DNA of 64,000 nt from an uncultured Bacilli bacterium (GTDB lineage Bacteria > Bacillota_I > Bacilli_A > RF39 > UBA660): the NCBI GenBank assembly GCA_944332205.1, contig CALVJN010000002.1, positions 1 through 64,000 of the forward strand, read 5' to 3'. How positions within the stretch are numbered: position 1 is the first letter of the stretch; each line of letters starts with the position of its first letter. Under the pieces are notes generated by a model. It did not search any database. It saw only the letters and a list, made by a program, of their open reading frames with translations, and was not told the DNA's origin. The translations under genes and the position numbers were made by a program. This document shows positions 23,620 through 33,401 of the stretch, piece after piece.

Positions 23620-26600
23620 TGTTTGTCAACTCCTCCTCAAGTAACTTAATTAAAACAGGTATTCCTCTTTCTATTATATAACCAAATCTATTGCCTACTT
23701 CTTCATATAATTCTTTTGTTGTTTTAGTTAATTTAATTGCGAATTGATTTGCAATTCCATCTCCTACCCAAATTCCCCTATTATTATTTACTGTATTTCT
23801 ATACCAATCATCATATTCTATTTTTTTAAATTTGTCAACGCTATCAACTAAAACAAAGCAATACTTTCCAAGTTCTTTACCGCACTCAAACATTTTTCCA
23901 AGAAGCTTTTTATTATCTAACGATAATTTTGCTGAAAGTTTGTCGATTCCACAAATTACACATGTCAAATTTGTAATATGTTCAATACTTTTTTTGTCAT
24001 AATTACTTTTTTGGTATATTTCTTGAGTATTATTTATTTCAGTATATAACTCAACAAATATCGAATCTAGTGCATTATTATAATAATTAACATTATTTAT
24101 TTTTTTACTATCAAGAATTTCTTCTGCATCTATTACAATAAGTTTTCCACTATTTGTTAGATTTACTTCTTTTATTATTTCTGTTGTTAATGACTTTAAA
24201 CTGATTATATCTAATGACGTTATTATAGTAGTGTAATTTTTCAATAAATCAACAGTTGAAACTTTAAGGCTTTTCTTTTCGACTCCTACTGGAATACTAT
24301 TTAATCCTGCTAAACTATCTTTAACGAAAGAATAAGTTACTCTTGCTGGTAAAATTGGAACTGCTTTAGCTCTATATTCATATTGCTTACATAGCTGTTC
24401 ACATGTTTGTCTTATTGTATCATTAATTTTGTTAGGATCACAAATTGATGCTGTTTGGAATTCATAGATGGCTCCTAAATCAATAAGTCCGCGTCCTACA
24501 ATTTCTGATGGTTTGGTACCTCTAACATTTCCTAATATCGAAGAATAATCATTTTCATCATTAAGTTGCAAAACTAATTTTTGTTTAAAGTTTTGAGCTA
24601 AGCGATATCTAATCATATTGCTTGCACTGGTTGTAAAGATGAAAAATATTCCATATTTTATTCCTTCTCTGGTCAATTGTAAAATAATTTCTTCATAATT
24701 AGCATATACTTCTGTAAATGCTTCGTAATTATTAATTATTACTACAAAATTAGGAACTGAGCTTCCGCTTACTTTTATATATGTTTGGTAGTCACCACTA
24801 TAATCCGAAAACAACTTTTTCCTTCGCTCAATTTCTGTCTTTAGCATTTTAAATAAATTACTAATTTTCTCACTATCATTTATATATAATATATCCCCAA
24901 TATGAGGCGATTTTGAAAATACCCTTAATGATTCTGCACCAAACTCTAAAATATAAAAGTTAACTTCTTCTGGTTTATGAGTTGTCATTGTTGAGTAAAT
25001 TATAGCATTAAGCATCTGTTCTTTACCACTTCCTGCTGATCCGTATATTATTGTATTACCATTGGTTGAAAGCGGTAGCGTAAGCAATCCTTGTCTTTGA
25101 TTGAATGGGTCATCGAATTCTCCAATTATTGGATTAATAACAAAAGGCTCTGCTTTATAATTATATTTTATAGCAAGTTTATCTAAGAATATAAATGGTG
25201 GTATCTTATCTAGCCATAATTGCTTAATTTTAATATTCTCTTTTTCTGCAATATCAGATAAATATTTTACTATATTAGTTAATTGTTCTCCTTGGGCAGC
25301 AACTTTGTCTGTTCTTATTTCATCAGATTCTTTTATAACTGAACCAATATTATTTACAAAATTCATAGCTGTATCTATTTTCTTTTTCACTTTTTCCATA
25401 GGGAAATAGGGTGCTCCACACCAAGCAGATTGCCCCAATCCAAAAAATTCATTATAACCTACTTGTAAATAAAATCTACCAGTTTGTTTTATCAATGCGG
25501 CATCAGGAACTTTTAACATATCATTACTATCTGATTTATCTTGTACTTTTAAGCATACTCTAAAACGGGCATTTGACCAAATCTGATCATTAACAACTCC
25601 GCTTGGTTTTTGTGTAGCCAAAATTAAATGTACACCTAAACTACGACCAATACGTGCTGCCGATATTAACTGATCCATAAATTCTGGTTGTTGAGCTTTT
25701 AATTCAGCAAACTCATCTGAAATAATTAACAAATGTGAAACTGGTTCTTTAACAAGTCCTTCATGATAGAATTTTTGATATTTATATATATCAATTGTTC
25801 CTTCATTCAAAGCTTGCCTTGCTTCGTTGAATATAGATTGCCTTCTTCTTAATTCACTTTGTATTGATACAAGTGATCTATTCATTTCTAATGTATCTAA
25901 GTTGGTAATTGTTCCTGCTAAATGTGGAAGTTTTACTCCAGTATCATCATTTTTAAAAGCGCCAGCAAGACCTCCACCTTTATAGTCTATTAATATAAAA
26001 GAAACATCATTTGGGTGATAGTTAACCGCTAAGGATAAAATATATGTAATAATAAATTCGGATTTACCAGATCCAGTCATTCCTGCAATAAGTCCATGGG
26101 GTCCATGTGCTTTTTCATGTATATCTAACTTAAACAGCATTCCATTTGAATCAATACCAATTGGAGCTTGCAAGGTAGAAGTAGGATTACTCATTTTCCA
26201 ACGAAATACCGAATTTAATTGTTCAACTTTACCAACACTATACATTTCTAGAAAGTCAACTAAGTTAGGTAATGCATAACTATCTTGAGTAAATTTTATC
26301 GGTACATTAGCCACTTTTTTACAACAATTTATAAAATTACCTTGGGTATAATTGTCAATACTAAACTCTTTTTGTTTGTCTGATGTAAGTTCACTTTCAA
26401 ATACAGCTCCATTTTTTCCATTGATACTTAAAAATGTAGTACATTCATTCGGTAAAGTAGATAAATTTTCGTTTAAAACAATAACGTTCATTCCAACATT
26501 CTTTTTTAGTTTTAAAGCTTTAATTATTATTTGAACATTTTTAGAAATTTTATAATTATCTGTTATTATTATATAGTAAGGTGAAAATGATTTAAAATCT

Positions 26601-28210
26601 TCTTTATCTTGTTCAATTCTTGGTTCTAAAACTCTCTCCAAATATAATGATACTTCACACATTTCTTCATAATTAGTAGCAAAAAAGCGCAATTGCTTAT
26701 CATTACTCCAAACATGAGGTAAAATTTTAGCATATTCCCAATCACTAATATGTTTTTCGTCTATAAAAAAGACTAGTTTTACATCTTCATAACTATGAAA
26801 TGTTATTAATTGCAATATTAATTGTTTCATAAATTCTTTAGTTTCATTCCATTTACCAACTGCACCTAAAATATATTTTTCAGTAAGAGAAATACTTATT
26901 GGTACATTTTTTAAATCTTTGGATTTATCAACTAATGTGCTAAGAATATCTTTTAAATTATCTTCATCCATAGAAAAATGTTCTTCTGGGTATTTAATAT
27001 CTAATTCTAATGGTGTATCGCCAATTCCTAATCTAAGTGATAAAAAATCAGAATGATCTATTTTTCTTTCCCATAATTGTCTATTTTTACTTAAAATTAT
27101 TTTTTCACATTCTTCTAATGTTATAAAATTTTCAATTAATATTTGCTTTTGTTTCTTCATTATTAGGTCTATTTCATTTCGTTTTTTCTCAACATATGCT
27201 CCATACTTTTCTTGACGTTCTTTTTCTCTTTTAATTTTTTGCTTTTTCTGATAGCGTTTTGTTAATAGTGGCCATAAAAACATACTTGCAAGCATTCCTA
27301 CGGCCATTACTAGTGATGGTAGTGATTGTTGTAACGTTCTTTCTCCAGAGCTTATTGAATCAACTGTGTTATATAAACTCAAAATTGACGACATTCCCAT
27401 TGTCATCATTGGTCCCATTGTATATATAAATGGAATGTCTTCTTGTTTTTCTTTTCCAGGAGGTGGGTCAATTACCATTTCTTCTTTTTCAATAATAGTT
27501 CTAAAACGAGGTGAGCGGAAAAAGTAATCACTTTCTTCATATACTTCTAATTCAGCATTTTTTTCTTCGTTTGTTGGCTCAATTGCCACAGGTGCTTTTT
27601 GGTATAATGAAAATATATCACTACTATACTTTACACGATTAAACGGATTGTTTGTAATTATTAAATTTCCTAAAACTATTATTTTTAATCCTGTTATAAA
27701 AATTATATCCCCATGTTTTAAATCTTTAGTTCCTATCAATCTCTCGTTGTTAACATATGTTCCAAACTTACTATTTAAATCAGTTATTTGCCAATTTCCG
27801 TTATTATATACTAGTTTTGCATGCTCATCAGATACAGTCGGTAGATTAAAAATAACTTTACATAATTGACTTTTGCCTATTATGAAATCAACTGAGTTTT
27901 TTACTTCTATTTGAATATTATTTGGGTCATATACTGGACAACAATAAAGCAATGCTATCTCTTCTTTTTCGATTTGTATATATTGAAAACTATAGTTTTT
28001 CAATACTACTTCATTTATAATCCGATCTTCTTCAATTATTTTATTATCGTTGTTACTTTTTAATACCCATTCCCCATTTTTTTCTTCAATACTCAACAAT
28101 TTTCTCTCATTACCATTTCTGTCACTATCACATACCCAGTAAGTACCATTAACTGCCATAGGTAATGATACAGAATATATCTTATCTTTCTTTATTAATG
28201 AAACTAACAT
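23612..28210 (-). CDS. essC: Type VII secretion ATPase EssC
   Basis: The motor of the type VIIb secretion system, 1532 residues. An FHA domain lies at about 105-190 (VSDEHAKLVYNNGNWQITDL). Two membrane segments lie at about 255-315 (PSLVMAVGMLASMFLWPLL). Three FtsK/SpoIIIE-like ATPase domains follow: the first has Walker A GMTGSGKSEF near 708 and Walker B-like LLIISDEF; the second has YGSAGSGKEQML near 1053; the third (after about 1290) lacks a proper Walker A, as in other EssC proteins. Starting at the ATG at 28210 (GGTGG five bases upstream) rather than the GTG nine bases before it. First gene of the secretion operon. No EsaA, EssA or EssB gene is seen next to it. Confidence 0.95.
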   Translation of the reverse strand: MLVSLIKKDKIYSVSLPMAVNGTYWVCDSDRNGNERKLLSIEEKNGEWVLKSNNDNKIIEEDRIINEVVLKNYSFQYIQIEKEEIALLYCCPVYDPNNIQIEVKNSVDFIIGKSQLCKVIFNLPTVSDEHAKLVYNNGNWQITDLNSKFGTYVNNERLIGTKDLKHGDIIFITGLKIIVLGNLIITNNPFNRVKYSSDIFSLYQKAPVAIEPTNEEKNAELEVYEESDYFFRSPRFRTIIEKEEMVIDPPPGKEKQEDIPFIYTMGPMMTMGMSSILSLYNTVDSISSGERTLQQSLPSLVMAVGMLASMFLWPLLTKRYQKKQKIKREKERQEKYGAYVEKKRNEIDLIMKKQKQILIENFITLEECEKIILSKNRQLWERKIDHSDFLSLRLGIGDTPLELDIKYPEEHFSMDEDNLKDILSTLVDKSKDLKNVPISISLTEKYILGAVGKWNETKEFMKQLILQLITFHSYEDVKLVFFIDEKHISDWEYAKILPHVWSNDKQLRFFATNYEEMCEVSLYLERVLEPRIEQDKEDFKSFSPYYIIITDNYKISKNVQIIIKALKLKKNVGMNVIVLNENLSTLPNECTTFLSINGKNGAVFESELTSDKQKEFSIDNYTQGNFINCCKKVANVPIKFTQDSYALPNLVDFLEMYSVGKVEQLNSVFRWKMSNPTSTLQAPIGIDSNGMLFKLDIHEKAHGPHGLIAGMTGSGKSEFIITYILSLAVNYHPNDVSFILIDYKGGGLAGAFKNDDTGVKLPHLAGTITNLDTLEMNRSLVSIQSELRRRQSIFNEARQALNEGTIDIYKYQKFYHEGLVKEPVSHLLIISDEFAELKAQQPEFMDQLISAARIGRSLGVHLILATQKPSGVVNDQIWSNARFRVCLKVQDKSDSNDMLKVPDAALIKQTGRFYLQVGYNEFFGLGQSAWCGAPYFPMEKVKKKIDTAMNFVNNIGSVIKESDEIRTDKVAAQGEQLTNIVKYLSDIAEKENIKIKQLWLDKIPPFIFLDKLAIKYNYKAEPFVINPIIGEFDDPFNQRQGLLTLPLSTNGNTIIYGSAGSGKEQMLNAIIYSTMTTHKPEEVNFYILEFGAESLRVFSKSPHIGDILYINDSEKISNLFKMLKTEIERRKKLFSDYSGDYQTYIKVSGSSVPNFVVIINNYEAFTEVYANYEEIILQLTREGIKYGIFFIFTTSASNMIRYRLAQNFKQKLVLQLNDENDYSSILGNVRGTKPSEIVGRGLIDLGAIYEFQTASICDPNKINDTIRQTCEQLCKQYEYRAKAVPILPARVTYSFVKDSLAGLNSIPVGVEKKSLKVSTVDLLKNYTTIITSLDIISLKSLTTEIIKEVNLTNSGKLIVIDAEEILDSKKINNVNYYNNALDSIFVELYTEINNTQEIYQKSNYDKKSIEHITNLTCVICGIDKLSAKLSLDNKKLLGKMFECGKELGKYCFVLVDSVDKFKKIEYDDWYRNTVNNNRGIWVGDGIANQFAIKLTKTTKELYEEVGNRFGYIIERGIPVLIKLLEEELTNNE

Positions 28211-28540
28211 TAATACCACCAGCTTCCAATCACACTATTTTTAGTCTATAATAATGTTAGCAAATTTTATTAAATTTATCAATCTAATTTATATTTTTTA
28301 TATCTTTTTATATTTATTTTATAAAATTTAATCAAAAAAATTTATATTTTCGAATAAAAAAATTAGGAGCTTAAATTTGTACATACACTATTTTTTAATT
28401 AATTTAATTATTTTTTAATTTATTAAAAAGAAAAACTGTCTAAATTGTATTGTCATTATTATGTAACATTATATCATCAATTTATTTTAGTAATGTAGTA
28501 ATAAATTATTATTAGTATTCTTTATTTAAAATATGTTTTC
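28211..28540. other. Intergenic region upstream of essC
   Basis: About 330 very AT-rich bases between essC and the terminator of the next gene. It must hold the essC promoter; I see TATTATAGACT as a possible -10 region near 28245 on the minus strand but no convincing -35. No gene or clear structure otherwise. Confidence 0.4.
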
Positions 28541-28576
28541 CAAAAAAAAATAATTTGTAAATATTTACAAATTATT
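28541..28576 (-). terminator. Terminator of the unknown gene at 28572
   Basis: A 28-base perfect palindrome at 28549-28576 (arms AATAATTTGTAAAT / ATTTACAAATTATT) overlaps the stop codon and is followed on the minus strand by a run of T. Confidence 0.8.
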
Positions 28577-29474
28577 TTGACTTTTGATTACTTTGACTAA
28601 CTACATTTATAAGTCTATCATACATTTCTGGATCATATTGTTTCGTTTTAGAACTTTCGATACCAGCAATAAAATTTTCTTTATATATTTCTGCTACAGC
28701 ATCAATAGACATACCGGCATATTTTCCAGTTGGTTTATATTTTCCGTTATCAAAAACTGCTATTGGTTCAGAAGAAAGTACTTGTAATTCTTCTGGATAT
28801 TCAGTATGTACAGCACAAACTGAACTTCTAATTTTGCCAAGACTATCGGATTGTTTAATTTCCTCTTTTTCAACTAGATAAGCTACACCTAAGTTTTGCG
28901 GAGATCTATAAACAAATTTTGCTTCAGCATTTTCATAAAATCTAGGTAGTTGAGGTCCCATCATACCAATGCCAAAAGTAGGCCTATGTAAATTTGTTAA
29001 TACTTGTCCTTTTATGTTTCCAGAGAAAGTTCTACTACTAAATGGGAATTTATCTGAGAAAGAACCATATGTGATTTGTATCCCATTTTCATCGTAGACT
29101 TTGTTTTCATATGAGGTTATTAAGCTTAAATCTAAATCGCTATTCTTTCGGTCAGTCTCCTTACATAAAATTCCAAGGCTATTTTCTTCTGTAATATATT
29201 CTCCATCTAAAGATATCATAGTAGAAATTACGGTATCTTTATCTAATCCATATAATTCATTTTTTCCTTCATCTGTTATTATAATTTTTTTCCCGTCTTC
29301 AGAAATAGAAACTTTATGTTTTTGTCTGTCACTCATTGTAAATTGATTGACATAAGAACAAGCTTTGATAAATAAACTCATAAATTTTGGATTATATAGC
29401 AATTTTGGATCTACTTTTGATTTTATTTTTTCAAATTCATATTCTATTTCTTTACTCATTTCATTTTTTTTCAT
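28572..29474 (-). CDS. Hypothetical soluble protein
   Basis: A 300-residue protein that I do not recognise. It has no signal peptide or membrane helix; the N-terminal 40 residues are helical and charged, the rest looks mixed alpha/beta with a Gly-rich stretch (LHRPTFGIGMMGPQLPRF) and an ending of charged helix. ATG at 29474 chosen because GGAGGTT lies seven bases upstream. It is a single-gene unit with its own terminator. Its neighbours are the type VII locus downstream and ileS upstream, neither closely spaced, so context gives no role. Confidence 0.6.
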   Translation of the reverse strand: MKKNEMSKEIEYEFEKIKSKVDPKLLYNPKFMSLFIKACSYVNQFTMSDRQKHKVSISEDGKKIIITDEGKNELYGLDKDTVISTMISLDGEYITEENSLGILCKETDRKNSDLDLSLITSYENKVYDENGIQITYGSFSDKFPFSSRTFSGNIKGQVLTNLHRPTFGIGMMGPQLPRFYENAEAKFVYRSPQNLGVAYLVEKEEIKQSDSLGKIRSSVCAVHTEYPEELQVLSSEPIAVFDNGKYKPTGKYAGMSIDAVAEIYKENFIAGIESSKTKQYDPEMYDRLINVVSQSNQKSK

Positions 29475-29776
29475 ATAAACAACCTCCATATTATATATAT
29501 TATTAAATAATATTTATATAATATTTGCAATTTTTTAATAAAATATTTTTTTAGACTTTACACTTTGCATTTGATATGAATAATAAGCATTTTCCACTAT
29601 TTTTATGAGGATTTCATTTTTTATTAATTTAATATTTTTTATATTTTAAATAATATAAAATGTTATATTAAAATCTTAATATTTTTACATTTTTTTCTTT
29701 TATATTTTTTCTAAACTTTTCGCATTAATACATATAAACTATCACAAAAGATAAATAATAAGACAAATTTTAATAC
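29475..29776. other. AT-rich intergenic region downstream of ileS
   Basis: About 300 bases holding the 3' flank of ileS and the promoter region of the gene at 28572. I see no gene and no clear hairpin-plus-T terminator for ileS. Confidence 0.4.
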
Positions 29777-32700
29777 TTATATTTTTTCAATGTCTATTTT
29801 AACAACAATTCCATTTAAATCAAAGGATTCACAACAGTTATTTTTTTCTATTATATCTTTTGCTAAGATTTCATTTTTTATTAATTCATCAAAATCTTTT
29901 ATTGAATTTTCAAATTCTTTATTAGGTGAATAATATAAAATTATTCTATCTGAAATATCAAACTCTCTATTTTTTCTTAATTGTTGTACCTTGCTTATTA
30001 ATTCTCTAGCTATTCCTTCATTAATTAAACTATCTGTTAAAGTAGTGTCTAACACTATAAAATTATTTTTTTCATTTGATGCATTAAAACCTTCTTTAGA
30101 ATTAATTCTTATATCAACCATATCATTTGTTATTTCATAGTCTGCATTGTCAATATTAATATTTATAGAGCTACCATTTTTTAATTTAATTATTTCATCT
30201 TGATTAGTTTTTTCTAATTCAAAAGATAATTTTTTCATATTTGAGCCAAAAATTGGTCCACATATTTTGAAATTAGGTTTTATAGTAAATGTCATATATT
30301 CACTTAAATTATCAGTAAACTCTATTTTTTTTACATTTAATTCTTCTTGAATTAAGGTTTTTAAATCTCTTATAATAGGTTCTACTTTTAAATCTAGAAT
30401 AACTTTTGCTATTGGTTGCCTTACTTTAATTTTAGCTTCTTCTCTAGCGTTTCTTCCTAGTGAAATCAAGTCTCGAACTAAATCCATCTTTTCCTCAATT
30501 TCTTCATTTACTAACTTTTTATTATATTCTGGATAATCGGCAAGATGTACAGATTCGTTATTAGTTAAGTTAGTATAAATCTCTTCTGAAGTAAAAGGCG
30601 CAATTGGAGCAATTAATTTACATATACCTACTAAAATTTCATAAGTTGTTTGATATACTGCTTTTTTGCTATTATCAAGTTCATTTCCCCAAAATCTTCT
30701 TCTATTTCTTCTAATATACCAATTTGATAAATCTTCATTAACAAATAGATTAATATATTTAACAGCTTTATTAAGGTCATATTCCTCCATAGCCTCTGTA
30801 ACACTTTTTACAAGATTGTTATATTTGGAAATTAACCATTTATCAATTTCTTCTAAATCACTATATTTTACTTTAAATTTAGTTGGATCAACTTTATCTG
30901 TATTTGCGTACATTTGAAAAAAAGTATAGGTGTTTTTTAAAGTATTAAAGAATTTTGCTTGTACTTCTTTTATTCCTTCTTCATCAAATTTTAATGGTGT
31001 CCATACGGGAGATACTGATAACATATACCATCTCGTTGGATCAGCTCCATATTTTTCAATTGTTGAAAATGGTTCAATTGCATTTCCTTTTGATTTATGC
31101 ATTTTTTGCCCATATTTATCTAATAATAAATCATTTACCAAAACATTTTTATATGGGCTTTTTCCCATTACAAACGTAGATATAACTAATAGTGAATAGA
31201 ACCATCCTCTAGTTTGATCTATTCCTTCACTTATAAAATCAGCAGGAAATTGACTTTCAAATAGTTCTTTGTTTTCAAATGGATAATGATATTGAGCAAA
31301 AGGCATACTTCCTGAGTCAAACCAACAATCTATTACATCACTTACTCGTTTCATCTTTTTACCACATACAGGACATTCTATATGAACATTATCAACATAT
31401 GGTCGATGCAAATCAATATTTTTATCTATTTTTTCTATTGATTTTTCTACTAGTTCTTCTATTGATCCAATCATCTCGTCATGCCCACAAGAACATCTCC
31501 ATAAAGGAATTGGTGTTCCCCAATATCTATTTCTAGAAATTGCCCAATCATTCATATTCTCTAGCCAATTTCCAAATCTCTTTTCACCAACATATGATGG
31601 AAACCAATTTACTTTTTTGTTTTCTTCAATAATTTTATCTTTATATGCTGTTGTTTTTATATATAAACTAGGTTTAGAATAATAAACTAACGGTGTGTGG
31701 CATCTCCAGCAATGTGGATAATTATGTTCCATTTTTTGCTTTTTAAATAATTTATCTTCATTTGCTAGATATTTTATTATGTCAATTTCTAATTCTTTTT
31801 CTACAACTAATCTTCCCTTCCAAGGCCCGTCATTATAGCAACCGTTTTCATCGACAGGATTTAATATAGGTAAATCATACTTTAAACCAACTTCGTAATC
31901 ATCTTGGCCAAACGCCGGTGCTATATGAACTATACCTGTTCCATCTTCCATAGTTACATAATCAGCACAAGTAATATAAAATGCTTTTTTGTTTACATTT
32001 AATATTGGCAAAAATTGTTCATATTCTTTGTATTCTAGATTTTTTCCTAGATATGTTTCAACAATCTTATAATCATCGCCCAATACTTTATTCGCTAATT
32101 TTTTAGCCACAATAAAGTAGTATCCTTTTGACAAGCATTTTACATATTCTTCATTAGGATTTACACAAGCAGCAACATTTGCTAAAAGTGTCCATGGGGT
32201 TGTAGTCCAAATTAATAAATAAGTATTCTCTTCATTTTTTAATTTAAACGGCACTGTTACTGTATTAACACTTATTTCTTCATAGCCTTGAGCCACTTCA
32301 TGAGAAGCTAATCCTGTTCCACATCTAGGACAATAAGGAAGTATTTTTAATCCATCATATATGTATCCTTCATCAAAAAATTTTTTTAGAATCCACCATT
32401 CTGTTTCAATATAACTATTTTCATAAGTAATGTATGGATGCTCTAAATCAATAAATTGTCCCATTTTTATTGTAAAATCTTTAAATGCCTTTTCATTTTT
32501 CCAAACACTCTCACGACATTTTTTATTAAAACTTTCTATTCCATATTTTTCTATATCATTTTTTCCTTGAAAGCCTAGTTCTTTTTCTACTTGTACTTCA
32601 ACTGGAAGTCCATGGGTATCCCATCCTACTTTTCTTAAAACTTTATACCCTTTCATTGTCTTATATTTACAAAAAACATCTTTCAATAATTTTGCTAACA

Positions 32701-32875
32701 TATGATGAATTCCAGGCATCCCATTAGCAGTTGCTGGACCATCATAAAAGACAAACTCTTTATTATTTTCTCTATTAGCTATTGTTTTTTCTAAAATATT
32801 CATCTTTTGCCAATTAGCACTAATTTCATCTTCAATGTATGAATTTTTTTCTTTTTTCAATTCTTTAAAATACAT
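29777..32875 (-). CDS. ileS: Isoleucyl-tRNA synthetase
   Basis: A 1032-residue class I aminoacyl-tRNA synthetase that charges tRNA-Ile. The HIGH region appears as DGPATANGMPGIHHMLAK and the KMSKS loop as KMHKSKGNAI; WDTHGLPVEVQVEKELG, CPRCGTGLASHEVAQGY and the editing-domain phrase WTTTPWTLLANVA are typical of IleRS. Length and motifs fit the longer, eukaryotic-like IleRS type 2, a form often less sensitive to mupirocin than type 1 (family knowledge). A strong AGGAGG site lies before the ATG. Expression is controlled by the upstream T-box. Confidence 0.96.
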   Translation of the reverse strand: MYFKELKKEKNSYIEDEISANWQKMNILEKTIANRENNKEFVFYDGPATANGMPGIHHMLAKLLKDVFCKYKTMKGYKVLRKVGWDTHGLPVEVQVEKELGFQGKNDIEKYGIESFNKKCRESVWKNEKAFKDFTIKMGQFIDLEHPYITYENSYIETEWWILKKFFDEGYIYDGLKILPYCPRCGTGLASHEVAQGYEEISVNTVTVPFKLKNEENTYLLIWTTTPWTLLANVAACVNPNEEYVKCLSKGYYFIVAKKLANKVLGDDYKIVETYLGKNLEYKEYEQFLPILNVNKKAFYITCADYVTMEDGTGIVHIAPAFGQDDYEVGLKYDLPILNPVDENGCYNDGPWKGRLVVEKELEIDIIKYLANEDKLFKKQKMEHNYPHCWRCHTPLVYYSKPSLYIKTTAYKDKIIEENKKVNWFPSYVGEKRFGNWLENMNDWAISRNRYWGTPIPLWRCSCGHDEMIGSIEELVEKSIEKIDKNIDLHRPYVDNVHIECPVCGKKMKRVSDVIDCWFDSGSMPFAQYHYPFENKELFESQFPADFISEGIDQTRGWFYSLLVISTFVMGKSPYKNVLVNDLLLDKYGQKMHKSKGNAIEPFSTIEKYGADPTRWYMLSVSPVWTPLKFDEEGIKEVQAKFFNTLKNTYTFFQMYANTDKVDPTKFKVKYSDLEEIDKWLISKYNNLVKSVTEAMEEYDLNKAVKYINLFVNEDLSNWYIRRNRRRFWGNELDNSKKAVYQTTYEILVGICKLIAPIAPFTSEEIYTNLTNNESVHLADYPEYNKKLVNEEIEEKMDLVRDLISLGRNAREEAKIKVRQPIAKVILDLKVEPIIRDLKTLIQEELNVKKIEFTDNLSEYMTFTIKPNFKICGPIFGSNMKKLSFELEKTNQDEIIKLKNGSSININIDNADYEITNDMVDIRINSKEGFNASNEKNNFIVLDTTLTDSLINEGIARELISKVQQLRKNREFDISDRIILYYSPNKEFENSIKDFDELIKNEILAKDIIEKNNCCESFDLNGIVVKIDIEKI

Positions 32876-32888
32876 TTTAAGTTACCTC

Positions 32889-33074
32889 CTAAAATAATTT
32901 AAATTGTTTTTTATGATTATATCTTAATATTTTTTTTGGTGTACATTCGACCTTGTTTATTCTTAATTTTGTGGTAGGATTAGTTCTTTTACACACTAAT
33001 CTTATGCCGTTATAAACTTTTGGCCACTCTCTAAAAATTCCTATTCTCAAATCTGTTATAATTGTTTTTTTCAT
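32889..33074 (-). CDS. Possible small basic protein between T-box and ileS
   Basis: An open frame of 61 codons, very Lys/Arg-rich, not recognised. It has AAAGGA nine bases before its ATG, and its stop codon TAG is embedded in the ileS ribosome binding site (TTTTAGGAGG), an arrangement typical of translational coupling. It lies wholly after the T-box terminator, so it would be induced with ileS. It may be a genuine small protein, a leader peptide or chance; no homologue is known to me. Confidence 0.4.
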   Translation of the reverse strand: MKKTIITDLRIGIFREWPKVYNGIRLVCKRTNPTTKLRINKVECTPKKILRYNHKKQFKLF

Positions 33075-33120
33075 ATAATTATTCCTTTCTATAATTATTC
33101 AGCATATATAATTTAGTATA

Positions 33121-33385
33121 AAAAAGAAAAAAACGGTATACTTCAAAGGACGAAAATATACCGTGTTACCACCTTAATTCATAATTATTATGCACTCATT
33201 AACTATAACGCGTTACCGTTTTTATTTTATCCATAAAACTCATCAAAAGTGATTTTAATTAAATTATCTTTTCTGTTTTCACCATCCACAGAATCTCTAT
33301 TAAGAATCATTTAATTACGTCTTTATCATTTGATTTAATATATATGCATAGCTGAAATATAACATATATTATTTCTGTTTGCAAC
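33121..33385 (-). promoter_or_regulatory. T-box leader of ileS
   Basis: On the minus strand the conserved antiterminator sequence AAGGTGGTAACACG (33175-33162) is followed by a terminator with stem CGGTATA/TATACCG and a T-rich run at 33163-33121. Upstream lies a stem-I-like region containing AGAGATTC and GGTGAAAACAGAA. An ATC triplet (Ile) after it is a plausible specifier codon, but I could not fold the RNA to prove it. Uncharged tRNA-Ile would stabilise the antiterminator and turn on ileS. Confidence 0.85.
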
Positions 33386-33401
33386 TTTTTTTATAATTAT
33401 A

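Noticed and set aside
9378-29566. Shared 14-base sequence AAAGTGTAAAGTCT (9378) and its inverse (29553) in two intergenic regions
   Set aside because: The two copies have opposite orientation to their genes, and an exact match of this length is expected by chance in 64 kb of AT-rich DNA.
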